Source of the DNA: Ctena decussata
Lineage: Eukaryota > Mollusca > Bivalvia > Lucinida > Lucinidae
Direction of reading: 5' to 3'
Length of the DNA: 64,000 bases
Assembly: GCA_963989385.1 (NCBI GenBank)
Contig: OZ022498.1
Span: 4,781,501 to 4,845,500, forward strand
Below are positions 53,637-64,000 of the stretch, in pieces; the first letter of the stretch is position 1, and each line of letters starts with the position of its first letter. Position numbers and translations under genes: made by a program. The notes beneath the pieces are model-generated. The model searched no databases. It saw only the letters and a list, made by a program, of their open reading frames with translations, and was not told the DNA's origin.

Positions 53637-54672
53637 GGTGTCTCGCCTATGTGCGATTTGTCATAAAATAAAGCTAAACATGGAAACAAAGATAACACTG
53701 CTGATGACACCAGAAAAGTAATACCAATACTCAATATTGATGTTGCTTTTGAGCTTTACTCTTCCTGATGTATGCATGACCCAAGTTTCATGGCTGTAGC
53801 CCAACTGCGAAAACTCGACAAAAAATTGCTTAGACTGTAAAACGTAAAAAGTAGCTCAAGACAGTATTTATGGTTATCTTTGAGCTTTACTCTTGCAGAT
53901 GTAAGCATGGCCCAAACTTCTTCGTTCTAGCCCTTGTAGTACATGCAGACCTAAACGCGAAAACTTGTAAAAAATACGAAGTCAGTGTACCGTAAAATGT
54001 TGGGCAAGATTCAATATTGTTTGTAGCTTTGAGTTTTTCTCTTCATGATGAAAGCATGGCCCTAATTTCATATCTATAGCCTTTATACTTATTGAGAAAT
54101 TAACCTAAACGCGAATGCTTGACCAAAAATTGCAGGTCAGTAAATCGTAAAATGTAGGTCAAGACTCATTAGTAATGGTAGCTATCAGCTATAGTCTTTC
54201 AGGTGTAAACAAGTTTCATGGCTCTAGCCCTTACACTTCTTGAGAAATGAACCAAAACGCGAAAAATCTACCAAAAATTGAAAAATCAGGATTTTGTAAA
54301 AACTTGTTCAACACTCAGTACTATTGTTACTTTGAGTCTTGTTCCTGTAGATGTATGCATGGCCCAAGTTTCATGGCTTAACCCCTTATCGTTGTTGAAA
54401 AACGGACCTAAATGCGAAGCTCGACAAAAATGCAAAATCGGTGAACCATAAAGTGAACGTCATGACTCATAGTTGATGATAACTTCAAGCTTTACTCACC
54501 CAAATGTATATATGACACAAGTTTCATGGCTCTAGCCGTCATAGTTCTTGAGAAACTGAGCTAAACGCAAAAACGCAATAAACGTTTACGTTGACGACGC
54601 CGCCGCCGCCGCCGACACGGAAAAGCAATACAGAATGATGTGTCGCCTCTCCTGCGCAGGCGAGACAGCTAA
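53637..54672 (+). mobile_element. Helitron-like repeat, CTAA end
   Basis: It starts GTGTCTCGCCTATG. Degenerate units share GAGCTTTACTCTTCCTGATG and GTTTCATGGCTCTAGCCC (53740-54560). A CCG run (54590-54615) precedes a hairpin GTCGCCT..AGGCGAGAC (54642-54666), followed by AGCTAA and T. TGTCTCGCCT at the left is the exact inverse of AGGCGAGACA at the right. It lies inside the 6.9-kb element and is therefore younger than it, if the boundaries are right. Confidence 0.65.
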
Positions 54673-56847
54673 TTTAAGCGCCACCCCCAGCCCCCCATTA
54701 ATCTGTTTCTGACCGTTCCAAGGCTTCTGTTGTGTTTCTTCAATTTTAGATCTTCCTATGTCCGCTTGCCTAGGGTCATCTAACAATATGGTAACCTGTA
54801 TAGATGGCTTTTTAGCTTACTGTTTTGTTTTGTAATTTAAAATAGAAAATAGGTAACAATAGAAGTTACTGGTGTTTTTAGTTACGGTACCTGTCAGGAA
54901 AACAGCTATTCATTTGATATACCGTGCGTGAACTTTTGTCCATTTGTGTATACACGGTATTTATGCAAATTTACGTAAACGAAAGTACACGTGACAGGTA
55001 AACAACTTTTTTCGAAAATTTTTTCTTAAATACATTTACAATTACTAAATATTTTACAGATCTGTTTCTAAAATGATATTTGGCATATATCCTTCTATCC
55101 AGAAACGTTTAGACACTGACGATACCACTTACCGTATTATGCCTGCGAACTGTGAAACATGGCTTTTAAAGTCATGTAATGTATGAAGTTGAAATCTGAT
55201 TTAACCGTGGTTGTAAAAACTCACCAAGTAGGTCAATCGCTGATTGGTTAGGCTTTGCAAATGATAAAGGAATAAAGACTGTACATGCTGCCTTCATGCG
55301 AAGTAATGAAAAAATTAAAAATCTACATTTTTCTTCCCAGAGTGTATCTTCAGAGCCCAAACGTTTCTAGATATAATATTATATGCCCATTATCGGTGTA
55401 AAAAGATCTGGAAAATATTTTGACTGCAGATATATTTCAGAAATAAATGTTAGAAAAAAGTTGTTCAACTGTCACACGCAGTTTCCCACAATGTCTCGTA
55501 GTTAATACTTTCGTCTACGTAAATTTGCCAACATACCGTGGTATACATTTCTTGCCATTTTAGTTGTTAGGCCGGTATGTAGGATCTGAGTGAAATAAAA
55601 CTTGATCATTGCCCCTTTTTTACTTCCAAAGCAAACAGAGCGCACGTGTGTGTCTTATGTAAATTGCAATCAGATTGCCATATCATTTTTTTTATATTCC
55701 AATATGGAGATTTCTACATTTTGGTACCTTTCTCATGCTATAAGTATTTATCAACGGATTTCCTTCAAATTTTGCATATGCATTTGTACCGAGAATGTCT
55801 CGCTTGGGATTGCTAATGGGCAAATTTCGTTAATTTTTGACAGAGTAATGTAGGAATGTAAATTGCTTGATTGGTTTTTAATTACTATTTGCCTAAAACT
55901 TGGCCGTTTGCAGGACTTATTGGATGACCCTCGTAGTGGCCAACATAATTATATAAGTATGGGTGTCACATGCTATTAAGGCGCACAACTTAACGAACAC
56001 CAAACCGTAAATAACAAAGCGATTCAAGCGCTGATAATGCCTGACATGCGGCTTTTAATATGAAATATTCAGGGGCATTCTCTACCAATACAGAAGCAAG
56101 CGGATACTTTGCAGTTATCGCTTAAAGACTTGTATGCAAGAGTTATTCAGATTTGGATTTTGGAACAACTGGACAACAAGCAACATCGAGTGAACTATTG
56201 AAAGTCAACATGATTTTAATTTGTAAGCTGTTGTTAAAGGTTGGTCAAAAATTCACAAACCTGACCTGAAACGAGGATTTTTTAAAGAAATTCATAGTGC
56301 GTATAGGTATTTACCAGATAATGGCGAGAAGGCCGACGAAATGGTGACTAAACAGTTTTGTTATTTTATAGCATCGTGGTTGAATTTATGCAATTAAAAC
56401 GATAAAAATGGGGTTTCATTGTGTTAAGAATTTAATATTTGCCAGGTCTTTCGGGGGCCTAGAGACCTGGTAGATATTAATGCATGAAAACCATGTTTGA
56501 TCCATATAAAAATAACCGCAAATTACGCACATTTTTTCCATAGGCTTCCATAGATAAACACATGTGCCAATGTGGTTCTTATGAGAAACCTGGGGGACGT
56601 GGTTGTTAACATTCGCACTTGCATACGATCTAATATAGGTACTAGAGATGAAAAGTGTCAAAATGCAGAATCGCATACAACCAGCATCTCACAGGCACAA
56701 ATAAAACGAACAGAAGCGGAATTTTTTTTTGAGTCTCTGCTTTTGCAATTTGACTCGAGTCGCGCCGCGAGAAAACCTTTAAAGTTATTGCGAATCTAAC
56801 CAGTAGGCCTATGCAATTTAATCAACAGATAAATGTTCTACCCAGTA
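54673..56847. other. Interior of the 6.9-kb element, no gene recognised
   Basis: Only short frames are present; none shows transposase motifs. The words TTTACGTAAACG and TACCGTG recur around 54890-55560 but form no clear repeat. Confidence 0.3.
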
Positions 56848-57014
56848 GAACTTCAATGGCTCGAACCCTGATGGCTCGTTCACCCTGCCTGGCTAGAACT
56901 CTTTTCTTGGTGCCTAGAGATCACTTTATATGGAAACTAACCCTGGGTGGCTAGAACTACCCTTGGCTGGAACTAATTTTCACGGCCCCAAGCCTGTTCG
57001 AGCCAGTGAAGTTC
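56848..57014. mobile_element. TA-flanked foldback MITE
   Basis: GAACTTCAATGGCTCGAAC at the left mirrors GTTCGAGCCAGTGAAGTTC at the right, with TA on both sides. Inside, GGCTAGAAC occurs in both orientations. It supplies the first part of the longest open frame of the window (56930-57391). Confidence 0.65.
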
Positions 57015-57600
57015 TACTAATCGCCACTAATCAGACTGTGCATGTGTACATGCTGATCTGGCCAAACACAGTTCGCATGTACTTTCAGACCGGATTTATG
57101 ATCAGGAAAACAAACCAAAATCATGAAAAATTGCTGCCTGAAAAGCAGTGGCCACAAGAGAACTTCTTCTGGAAACTAAAGCCTGATCTAACAAGCGATT
57201 CTTCACTATTTGTACATTCTGTTTGTGAGAAAAACAGATCCAGATCATTTCTACTTGTTGAACAAACCTGCGCAAGTTTGATCAGGTCCACAAGAAAAGG
57301 ATCGAGATGGACACGGTTTAGTAGTATCAGTAAATGCCGAACATTTCTAAACACAGGTCACTTTTATTTGGTGACCAAACTTGCTGGCTGATTGGCTAAG
57401 GGTAATTCCTTGCAATCTTACATGAAATCTACTAGATTAAAACCAAGAACAGGTGAAGATTGACTTGGGTTTGGTAGAGGCGTGATTCCATCACGGTGGC
57501 AATCCAAGGACTACACACATTAATGTGTGCTAAGCGTAGACCCAACCTTTTTGTAAAAGCTAATACTTGTCATTGTTGTTGTGTGGATGGATTATTTTAG

Positions 57601-57849
57601 ATTGATTTGTTGCTTAACAACTATGGTCATGTCGGGCCGGTCAGTTAACCTAACCACACTATTCCTGTGCAGGCTTAGACTTCCTGAGCGGTTAACCAGT
57701 GCTAAGTGCACACACTTTCCCCAGTAACTGACAACTGCCCTTCTTGAATCAGCGGAAGGAGAAACGAAAGAATGTGGCCAGACCGGGTTTCGAACCCAGG
57801 ACCTCTGACATGAGTCCGGTGCCCTAGCGATTGCGCTACGCGGCCCTGC
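57601..57849 (-). mobile_element. SINE family A, minus strand
   Basis: On the minus strand the head GGGCCGCGTAGCGCAATCG, box B GGGTTCGAAACCC, the body CTTCCGCTGATTCAAGAAGG and the 3' part GTTAACTGACCGGCCCGAC match the 45293 copy. The tail near 57601 is short and no exact TSD was found. Confidence 0.8.
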
Positions 57850-57877
57850 TGTTTGACTTGCAATTTTACTTCCTTTA

Positions 57878-58041
57878 TATCAGTATTTCAGTGATATCAG
57901 GACGATGGTTGGGTGATAATGAAAGGTTGTGTGCAATGGAACCTAGTTTACGATTTAAAAGATCAACGCTTATAGAAGGGCTCGAATCCGGGACCGCTAC
58001 ATCAGCAGGCCAACGCTTAACCTACTGAGCTACAGGGGCTC
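57878..58041 (-). mobile_element. SINE family B, minus strand
   Basis: On the minus strand GAGCCCCTGTAGCTCAGTAG starts the head. GGCCTGCTGATGTAGCGG and box B GGATTCGAGCCC follow, and it ends with TCACTGAAATACTG. It lies head-to-head with another copy 93 bases away. Confidence 0.75.
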
Positions 58042-58133
58042 CTATATTATTGTTGTTATTATTATGACTATTTAAACTGTAAGTTACGTAACTAATATGT
58101 AAGACTAACCTGAATCCATTAATTTTTGTAAAA

Positions 58134-58340
58134 GGAGCACCGGTAGCTCAGTAGGTTAAACACTGGCTTACTGATCTAGCGGTTTCGCGTTCGAGCTCGA
58201 CTTGTGGCGGGAATCTGTCCAACCGTAAACGGAGTTCTATTGCACACAACCTTTCATTACATGTATCATCCTCCCGTCATCCTTATATGACTAAAATACT
58301 GTTACAAAGGACGTAAAATTAGAATTCATTCATCCACCCT
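58134..58340 (+). mobile_element. SINE family B, plus strand
   Basis: GGAGCACCGGTAGCTCAGTA, GGCTTACTGATCTAGCGG, box B-like GCGTTCGAGCTC, TATATGACTAAAATACTG and the tail ATTCATTCATCCACCC give the family order. Confidence 0.8.
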
Positions 58341-59304
58341 TACTGTTTGTGTGCAAATATTTACCGCATTCGTGCTCGTGATACATGGATTGAAAAGGCT
58401 TCAGCGCGTGGAAATATAAATGCCTCACCGATAGCGTGGCTCGCTGCTTACAATTCCACGTACTGAGGTATCTTAAATCCATGCACTCTGCGCAGTCACC
58501 CAGAAACTACTACATCTCTAATGTACACTCAAAGAAGACGCAGATCAGCCTGGACGGATGCACATCTATGCTATCCGAATGTAGAAAATGTGGGAAGTAA
58601 GGTATCTATTTAAGCGCATAACACCCTGATCAGATTGGATTAAGTACCCAAGCTGATCTGAGTCGTCGATGGGTGCACAATAGTTTTGTATTTTCATTCG
58701 GCTTCTCATTCACAATTATTAAGTCACGTCGCTGATTCTGAAACCACATTGTTGCAAATGGTATGACTAATGTGATACCACAAAACAGATTTTTTTCTTA
58801 TATAAAAATCATCCTTACTTTGTCATATTATGATATTCTGATATCACACAATAGACGATTTTCATCACAAAATAGACCACAATTTAGATTTTTGATAGAA
58901 CAATATTATCGTGAGGAAACATGCGCGTGATTAATGACTGATATCATTATCTTACAGAATAGGTCATCAGGGTAAAGCGTACAATAACTCCTCAATAAGG
59001 AATACAGTTGTCTGGACAGACACGAGAGGAATGTGTACAGCTGTATCTGCAACTCTTCATCAGTTTGACTCGAAACTGTCAACAAAGCTTACAAACAGTA
59101 ACAATATCAAGTATATGTTCATGTCAAAAGATAACTCTAAATTACATTTAAACAATGCAAATTACATAATTACTTACTTTCGGACATTTAGCGACTCTTG
59201 TTTTGCCTCAACTTCGAAATGTTACCCTTCGTTCGAAAGGAGTTTAATAATAAACTCATGAAACTATTTTTAGCAGAGTAATAGGATTTTATTTCTTACC
59301 TGTA
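58341..59304. other. Interior of the 6.9-kb element; one eroded F2 copy
   Basis: GAAGACGCAGATCAGCCTGG near 58537 and CAAGCTGATCTGAGTCGTCG near 58650 are the two arms of an old F2 element (about 58530-58690). Nothing else is recognised; the 59031-59261 frame is not coding-like. Confidence 0.4.
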
Positions 59305-59465
59305 TAGAGTTTACCGAAGCAGAACAACTATAAATGATGCAGTATATGCTGGATTAAAAGTCAAAACAAACCGATTTCCGACTACTTGTTATAAGCGAAT
59401 GTTTGTCATCTCGGAAAACACATCAGATACATCCGGCGTATGGTACAGTCAGTTCGGATACTGTG
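59305..59465 (-). repeat. Right terminal inverted repeat of the 6.9-kb element
   Basis: This is the inverse partner of 52530-52690. It ends GTACAGTCAGTTCGGATACT and GTG, then AGTAA. Confidence 0.8.
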
Positions 59466-59470
59466 AGTAA

Positions 59471-60068
59471 GGTACAAATGCATGGCTAACCAGGTCTCTG
59501 CTAAACTTGAATTTTCACAAAGGGTTAATTATCATCGGAAGCAATGTTCTAATGGAAGTGAAACAGCTGCTAGACCTTTGGAAGATTGAAAAACATCCTT
59601 ATTTTGCTTGTGTTTTTGAATTGAGATGAATATATCTCACGGCCAAAAAAGTAACTTGAAACTTTCTGTTGAATAAAATATTCTAAATGTGCAAAATTTC
59701 TTAAAATGTTCTCAAGTCCAAAGTTTCTAACAGCTAGAGTTGTGCTAGAATACATACAGGAAGAAAAACCTCATTACTATTCCAAATGTGATGTTGTCCA
59801 AATTTCCCAGTTGTAATCTTTTGAGAAAATTAATGAATTTGATAAAATGTTAAATTTATTATTTTGTAATTGTAGAAGTACCTTGGGGCATAAAGGTTGA
59901 TGCCTCCAAATACCAGTGACATGGTTGTGGTTATGAATCTTGCAGTATGTTGGACTGGATTTCCCTCAAAAAAGTGACTTCACTGTTCAGATGTAGAATT
60001 ATGGGCAGAAAGCAGGTGGTTTAACTGAAGGGAGGCTGAAGCCAGTGGATGGATGGATGGATAGATTA
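59471..60068. other. No feature recognised
   Basis: AT-rich sequence; a GGAT run lies at 60046-60062 next to the following element. Confidence 0.3.
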
Positions 60069-62319
60069 TTAGCTCACCTGAGCCGAAGGCTCAGAGGTGA
60101 GCTTATAGGATGGGAGTCGAGCCGTCGTCCGTCTGTGGGTGCGTGGGTTAGTGGGTGCGTGGGTGCGTCAACAATTTCAAACATAAATATCTCAGAGACC
60201 AGTGGGCCGATCGCAATCAAATTTTATCTGAAGCATCATTTGGGTGGGGGAAAGGCTGCATTAGGTTTTGGTGCAGATCAGCTCAGAACTCTTGTTTCCA
60301 TGGCAACAGATAGCCCCCAAAGGGTTATAATGGGGAAAATGGCGTCATCACGTTTTCTCGACTGTTTTTGATTAGATCCTTATCATACTTGCAGGTAATG
60401 ATGACATACACAAGAGCTTAGATGAGTTCGAAATTTGGCCGGATTCGAGCACAGACAACGGAGTTAGCTGCCCTTGAGCGTTTGAAAAAAATCCCATAGG
60501 GTTATAATGGGGAAAATGGGGTCATCACGTTTTCTCAACTGTTTTTGCTTAGATCCTTATCATACTTGCAGGTAATGATGACATACATAAGAGCTTGGAT
60601 GAGTTCGAAATTTGGCCGGATTCAAGCACAGACAACGGAGTTAGCTGCCCTTGAGCGTTTGAAAAAAATCCCATAGGGTTATTATTGGGAAAATGGCGTC
60701 ATCACGTTTTCTCAACTGTTTTTTATTAGATCCTTATCATACTTGCAGGTAATGATGACATACATAAGAGCTTGGATGAGTTCGAAATTTGGCCGGATTC
60801 GAGCACAGACTAGGGGGTTAGCTGCCCTTGAGTGTTTGAAAAAATCCCATAGTGTTATAATGGAGAAAACAACGTCATCACATATTTTTAGAAAAACTTT
60901 GTCATCGCTCTATTGCCTACATTTCTCAACGGATTTTAAAATAACTTCACACAAATGTAGGGCATGACAATATCTCGAGCAAGTTTGACTTTCAGGATGC
61001 TTCGCCCAAGGTCAAGGTCACTGTGGCTGTTTTTAGAAAAACTTTGTCAACGCTCTAGCACCTACATTTCTCAATGGATTTTAAAATAACTTCATACAAA
61101 TGTAGGGCATGGCAATATCTCGAGCAAGTTCGACTTTCAGGGTGCTGTGCCCAAGGTCAAGGTCACTGTGGCTATTTTTAGGAAAACTTTGTCATCGCCC
61201 TAGCACCTTCATTTTTCCATGGATTTTATAATAACTTGACACAAATGTAGAGTATGACAATATCTCAAGCAACTTCGACTTTGTCAGCGCTCTAGCACCT
61301 ACATTTCTCAATGGATTTTAAAATAAATTCACACAAATGTAGGGCATGACAATATCTCAAGCAAGTTCGACTTTCATGGTGCTGTGCCCAAGGTCAAGGT
61401 CACTGTGGCTATTTTTAGAAAAACTTTGTCATCGCCCTAGCACCTTCATTTCTCCATGGATTTTGAAATAACTTGACACAAATGTAGGGTATGACAATAT
61501 CTCAAGCAAGTTTGACTTTAAGGATGCTGTGCCCAAGGTCAAGGTCACTGTGGCTATTTTTAGAAAAACTTTGTCATCGCTCTAGCACCTACATTTCTCA
61601 ACGGATTCTAAAATAAATTCACACAAATGTAGGGCCTGACAATATCTCGAGCAAGTTTGACTTTCAGGGTGCTGCAATCAAGGTTTTTGATTAGATTTTT
61701 ATCATACTTGCAGGTAATGATGACATACATAAGAGCTTGGATGAGTTCGAAATTTGGCCAGATTCGAGCACAGACTACGGAGTTAGCTGCCCTTGAGCAT
61801 TTGAAAAAAATCCCATAGTCTTATAATGGAGAAAACAACGTCATCACATTTTCATTTTTCATCGGATCCTCTTCATACTTGCAGGTAATGAGGATATGCA
61901 TAAAAGCTTGGATTAGTTAGCATTTCGGCTAGATCTCACCACTGACTATGGAGTACCTGCCCTGAGCATCCAAAAAATCAATGTCGCCACTTTTTCTTGG
62001 TTTCTACTGATTCGATCCTTTTCAAACTTGCAGGAAATGAGGAAATGCATAATATCTTAAACAAGTTCAAATTTTGGCCAGATCAGGCCAACCACTACGA
62101 AGTTAGCTGCCCTTGACAGCTCTGTCTATTGTGCTCTTGATCAGATACTTTTTAAACTTGCATATATTAAATGAGGGCATACATAATGTTTTGGATGAGT
62201 TTAATTTTCAGTCTGATTGGACCACTGACTGTGGAGTTAGCTGCCCTTGAGCATCTTAAATATCCCTATAGGTTTACAATGTCTCTCAGGTGAGCAAATG
62301 TTGCCCTTTGGGCTACTTG
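60069..62319 (+). mobile_element. Helitron-like repeat with two tandem arrays
   Basis: It starts TTAGCTCACCTGAGCCGAAG, followed by GTCGTCCGTC/GGGTGCGTGG simple sequence. A first array of ~178-bp units (60365-60850; more at 61685-62250) shares CATACTTGCAGGTAATGATG and GAGTTCGAAATTTGGCC. A second array of ~145-bp units (60885-61680) shares TTAGAAAAACTTTGTCATCG and CCCAAGGTCAAGGTCACTG. It closes with CTCAGGTGAGC (inverse of the start), a hairpin GCCC-TTT-GGGC (62303-62313) and TACTTG before T. The second array lies inside the first, so one array expanded within the other. Confidence 0.75.
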
Positions 62320-62334
62320 TTTGCCATTTTAAAG

Positions 62335-62505
62335 CCCTTTCAACAGTATTTTACTCATACTGACTTGATTGAAGGGTGGTAATGAAAGGCTGTTGCTAAT
62401 GCAGTGGAACCCTGTCTGGGGTTGAAAAGAATTCCATCTCCAGGGGATTGAACCCTGGACCGCTAGGTTAACAGGCCAACTCTTAACCCACTGAGCTACT
62501 TGAGC
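62335..62505 (-). mobile_element. SINE family B, minus strand
   Basis: On the minus strand CTCAAGTAGCTCAGTGGG is the head and GGTTCAATCCCC the box B. The body GGGTTCCACTGCATTAG leads to TACTGTTGAAAGGGC. It lies just outside the Helitron-like element. Confidence 0.75.
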
Positions 62506-62668
62506 ATGTAGGTTGTAGTAGGAGGTTATGCCTTTTAAATATTTGGAGAAAACTGTTAAGAGCAAACTGGGAATACCAACACCTGAGTGCTGTCTGATCA
62601 GGGTGTGCAAGCTTGCCAATAGTTAAACTCTGATGTGGTGAATGTACATGTTGCTGGAAAAGGCATTT

Positions 62669-64000
62669 TTAGCTCACCTGAGCCAAAGGCTCAGGGTGAG
62701 CTATTGTGATCACCCAGTGTCCGTCGTCCGTTGTGCGTCGTGCGTCGTCCGTCGTCAACAATTTGCTTTAAATGACATTTTCTCTGAAACCGCTAGGCCT
62801 AGGGCTTTGATATTTGGTATGCAGCATTACCTAGTGGACCTCTACCAAGTTTGTTCAAATGGTGGCCCCAGGTTCCAAAATGGCCCTGGGGCTGGGGGTC
62901 TTGGGTTCGAAACTAATATATACTAAAAAATCTTCTCCTCCAGAACTGCATGGCTCAGATGCTTGCAAGTTTGTATGTAGCATTGCCTAATGGTCCTCTA
63001 CCAAGTTTGTTCAAATGGTGGTCCCAGGGTCCAAAATGGCCCTGGGGCAGGGGGTCTTGGGTTCGAAACTAAAATATACTTAAAAATCTTCTTCTCCAGA
63101 ACTGCTTGGCTCAGATGCTTGAAATTTAGTATGTAGCATTGCCTAATGGTCCTTTACCAAGTTTGTTCAAATGGTGGCCCCAGGGTCCAAAATGGCCCGG
63201 GGGCAGGGAGTCCCAGGTTTGGACCATAGAAATACATAGAAAAATATTCAAAAATCTTCTTCTTCAGAACTGCAAGGCTCAGATGTTTGAAATTTGGTAT
63301 GAAGCATTGCCTAATAGTCCTTTAGCAAGTTTGTTCAAATGATGGCCCCAGGGTTCAAAATGGCCACGCCCCGTAGGTCCTGGGTTTGAACCAGAGAAAT
63401 ACATTGAAAAATATTTCAAAATCTTCTACATCAGAACCGCAAGGCTCAGGTGCTTGAAATTTGGTATGTAGCATTGTCGTATAGTCCTTTACCAAGTTTG
63501 TTCAAACAAGGGCCCAAGGATCCAAAATGGCCTCTTGGCATGGAGTCTAAGGTTTGAACCATAGAAATCCAGAGAATAATATTCAAAAATTTTCTCCTTC
63601 AGAACCGCAAGGCTTAGATGCTTGAAATTTGGTATGTAGCATTGCCTAGCAATCTTTTATCTAGTTTGTGCCAATGGTGGCCCCAGGGTCCAAAATGGCC
63701 TTGTGGCAGGGAGTCCTAGGTTTGAACCATAGAAATACATAGAAAAATATTCAAAAATCTTCTTTTTCAGAACCACTTGGCTCAGATGCTTGAAATTTGG
63801 TATGTAGCATTGCCTAGTGGTCTTTTACCAAGTTTGTTCAAATGATGACCCCAGGGTCTAAAATGGCCCCGCCCCGGGGGGTCCTGGGTTAGAACCATAG
63901 AAATACATAGAAAAATATAAAAAAATCTTCTTCTTTAGAACCACTTTGCTCAGATGCTTGAAAAAATGGTATTAGTCCAGTCAAATTGTGGGGGAACCTA
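62669..64000 (+). mobile_element. Helitron-like repeat, cut by the window end
   Basis: It starts TTAGCTCACCTGAGCCAAAG like the element at 60069, with CGTCGTCCGTTGTGCGTCG simple sequence. About eight tandem units of 150-170 bases follow, sharing TTGAAATTTGGTATGTAGCA and CAAGTTTGTTCAAATGGTGG, then CCCCAGGGTCCAAAATGGCC. The right end is beyond the window. Open frames here are translations of the repeat. The head is the same as in the 60069 element, but the repeat units are unrelated. Confidence 0.75.

Larger units (their letters stand above)
52530..59465. mobile_element. 6.9-kb element with ~160-bp terminal inverted repeats
   Basis: The left end CACAGTATCCGAACTGACTG and the right end, read inward, start with the same 24 bases. 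Similarity continues for about 160 bases, including CCGAGATGACA and TAGTCGGAAATCGGT. AGTAA lies directly outside both ends (52525-52529, 59466-59470). A 5-bp TSD and a CACAGTA start recall Transib / RAG-type ends, but no nonamer-like motif is obvious, so the superfamily is open. I see no transposase. The interior carries a Helitron-like element (53637-54672), a TA-flanked MITE (56848-57014) and three SINEs (57601-58340). Confidence 0.75.

Noticed and set aside
56930..57391. Longest open frame in the window (153 codons) as a protein gene
   Set aside because: Its first part lies in a TA-flanked foldback MITE, no domain is recognised, and an overlapping minus-strand frame is similarly open. Better explained by chance.
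63139..63342. Protein with repeated PNGPLPSLFKWWPQG-like units
   Set aside because: It is the translation of a tandem DNA repeat in a Helitron-like element; other units have stops and frame changes.

Overview
The window looks like non-coding eukaryotic DNA from a mollusc, most probably a bivalve. The evidence is indirect. No long open reading frame is present: the longest is about 150 codons and part of it lies in a foldback repeat. Base composition is AT-rich, and almost every recognisable object is a eukaryotic mobile element. These include tRNA-derived SINEs with clean target-site duplications (TSDs), LINE relics, hAT-like and TA- or TTAA-flanked DNA elements, many palindromic (foldback) elements, and Helitron-like repeats with a microsatellite head and central tandem arrays. 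The last type matches the pearl / HINE kind of element described from bivalves. I recognise no complete protein-coding gene, rRNA, functional tRNA, CRISPR array or operon.

Layout. 1-2.6 kb: SINEs and a LINE reverse-transcriptase relic interrupted twice. 3.2-4.3 kb: Helitron-like element. 7.5-10.25 kb: a SINE split by two successive hAT-like insertions. 11.3-11.7 kb: a 412-bp LTR element in miniature (TRIM) whose LTRs each carry a tRNA-Asp-like sequence. 11.9-24.3 kb: dense foldback elements, SINEs and a coding-like Cys-rich patch near 17.9 kb. 24.6-25.8 kb: a hAT remnant with a transposase-type zinc finger. 27.9-29.2 kb: Helitron-like. 31.1-34.0 kb: a 3-kb TTAA-flanked element inside an older MITE. 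35-41.4 kb: foldbacks, SINEs and a second, opposite-strand LINE relic. 42.6-43.4 kb: Helitron-like. 44.2-45.6 kb: a 26-bp satellite, a TA-flanked MITE and an LTR relative of the TRIM split by a SINE. 51.1-52.1 kb: a ~55-bp satellite. 52.5-59.5 kb: a 6.9-kb element with ~160-bp terminal inverted repeats and a 5-bp TSD. 60.1-64 kb: two more Helitron-like elements, the last running off the window.

Foldback families, named here for cross-reference: F1, core AAAGGAAAGAATTTGCTCC and its complement; F2, ends GAGCCGCGACACGAC; F3, ends CAGAGCTCCAGATAAGA; F4, ends TACCCTAA; F5, shell of GGAATGG repeats around an F1-like core; F6, ends GCGCCAAAAA with a hairpin core beginning GCAAACAGTGTAGATC. SINE families: A (tRNA-Thr-like head, 3' end in CAAC/CAAA repeats), B (3' end CATCCATCC), C (3' end CACTCACT).

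The interest lies in nesting and modularity. Insertions can be ordered in time from their TSDs. Hairpin cores appear to be swapped between foldback families. One satellite seems to have grown from a foldback arm. The TRIM combines an LTR retrotransposon layout (TG..CA LTRs, tRNA-Lys-type primer site, polypurine tract) with an internal RNA polymerase III-type promoter in each LTR. All coordinates and TSDs were read by eye.
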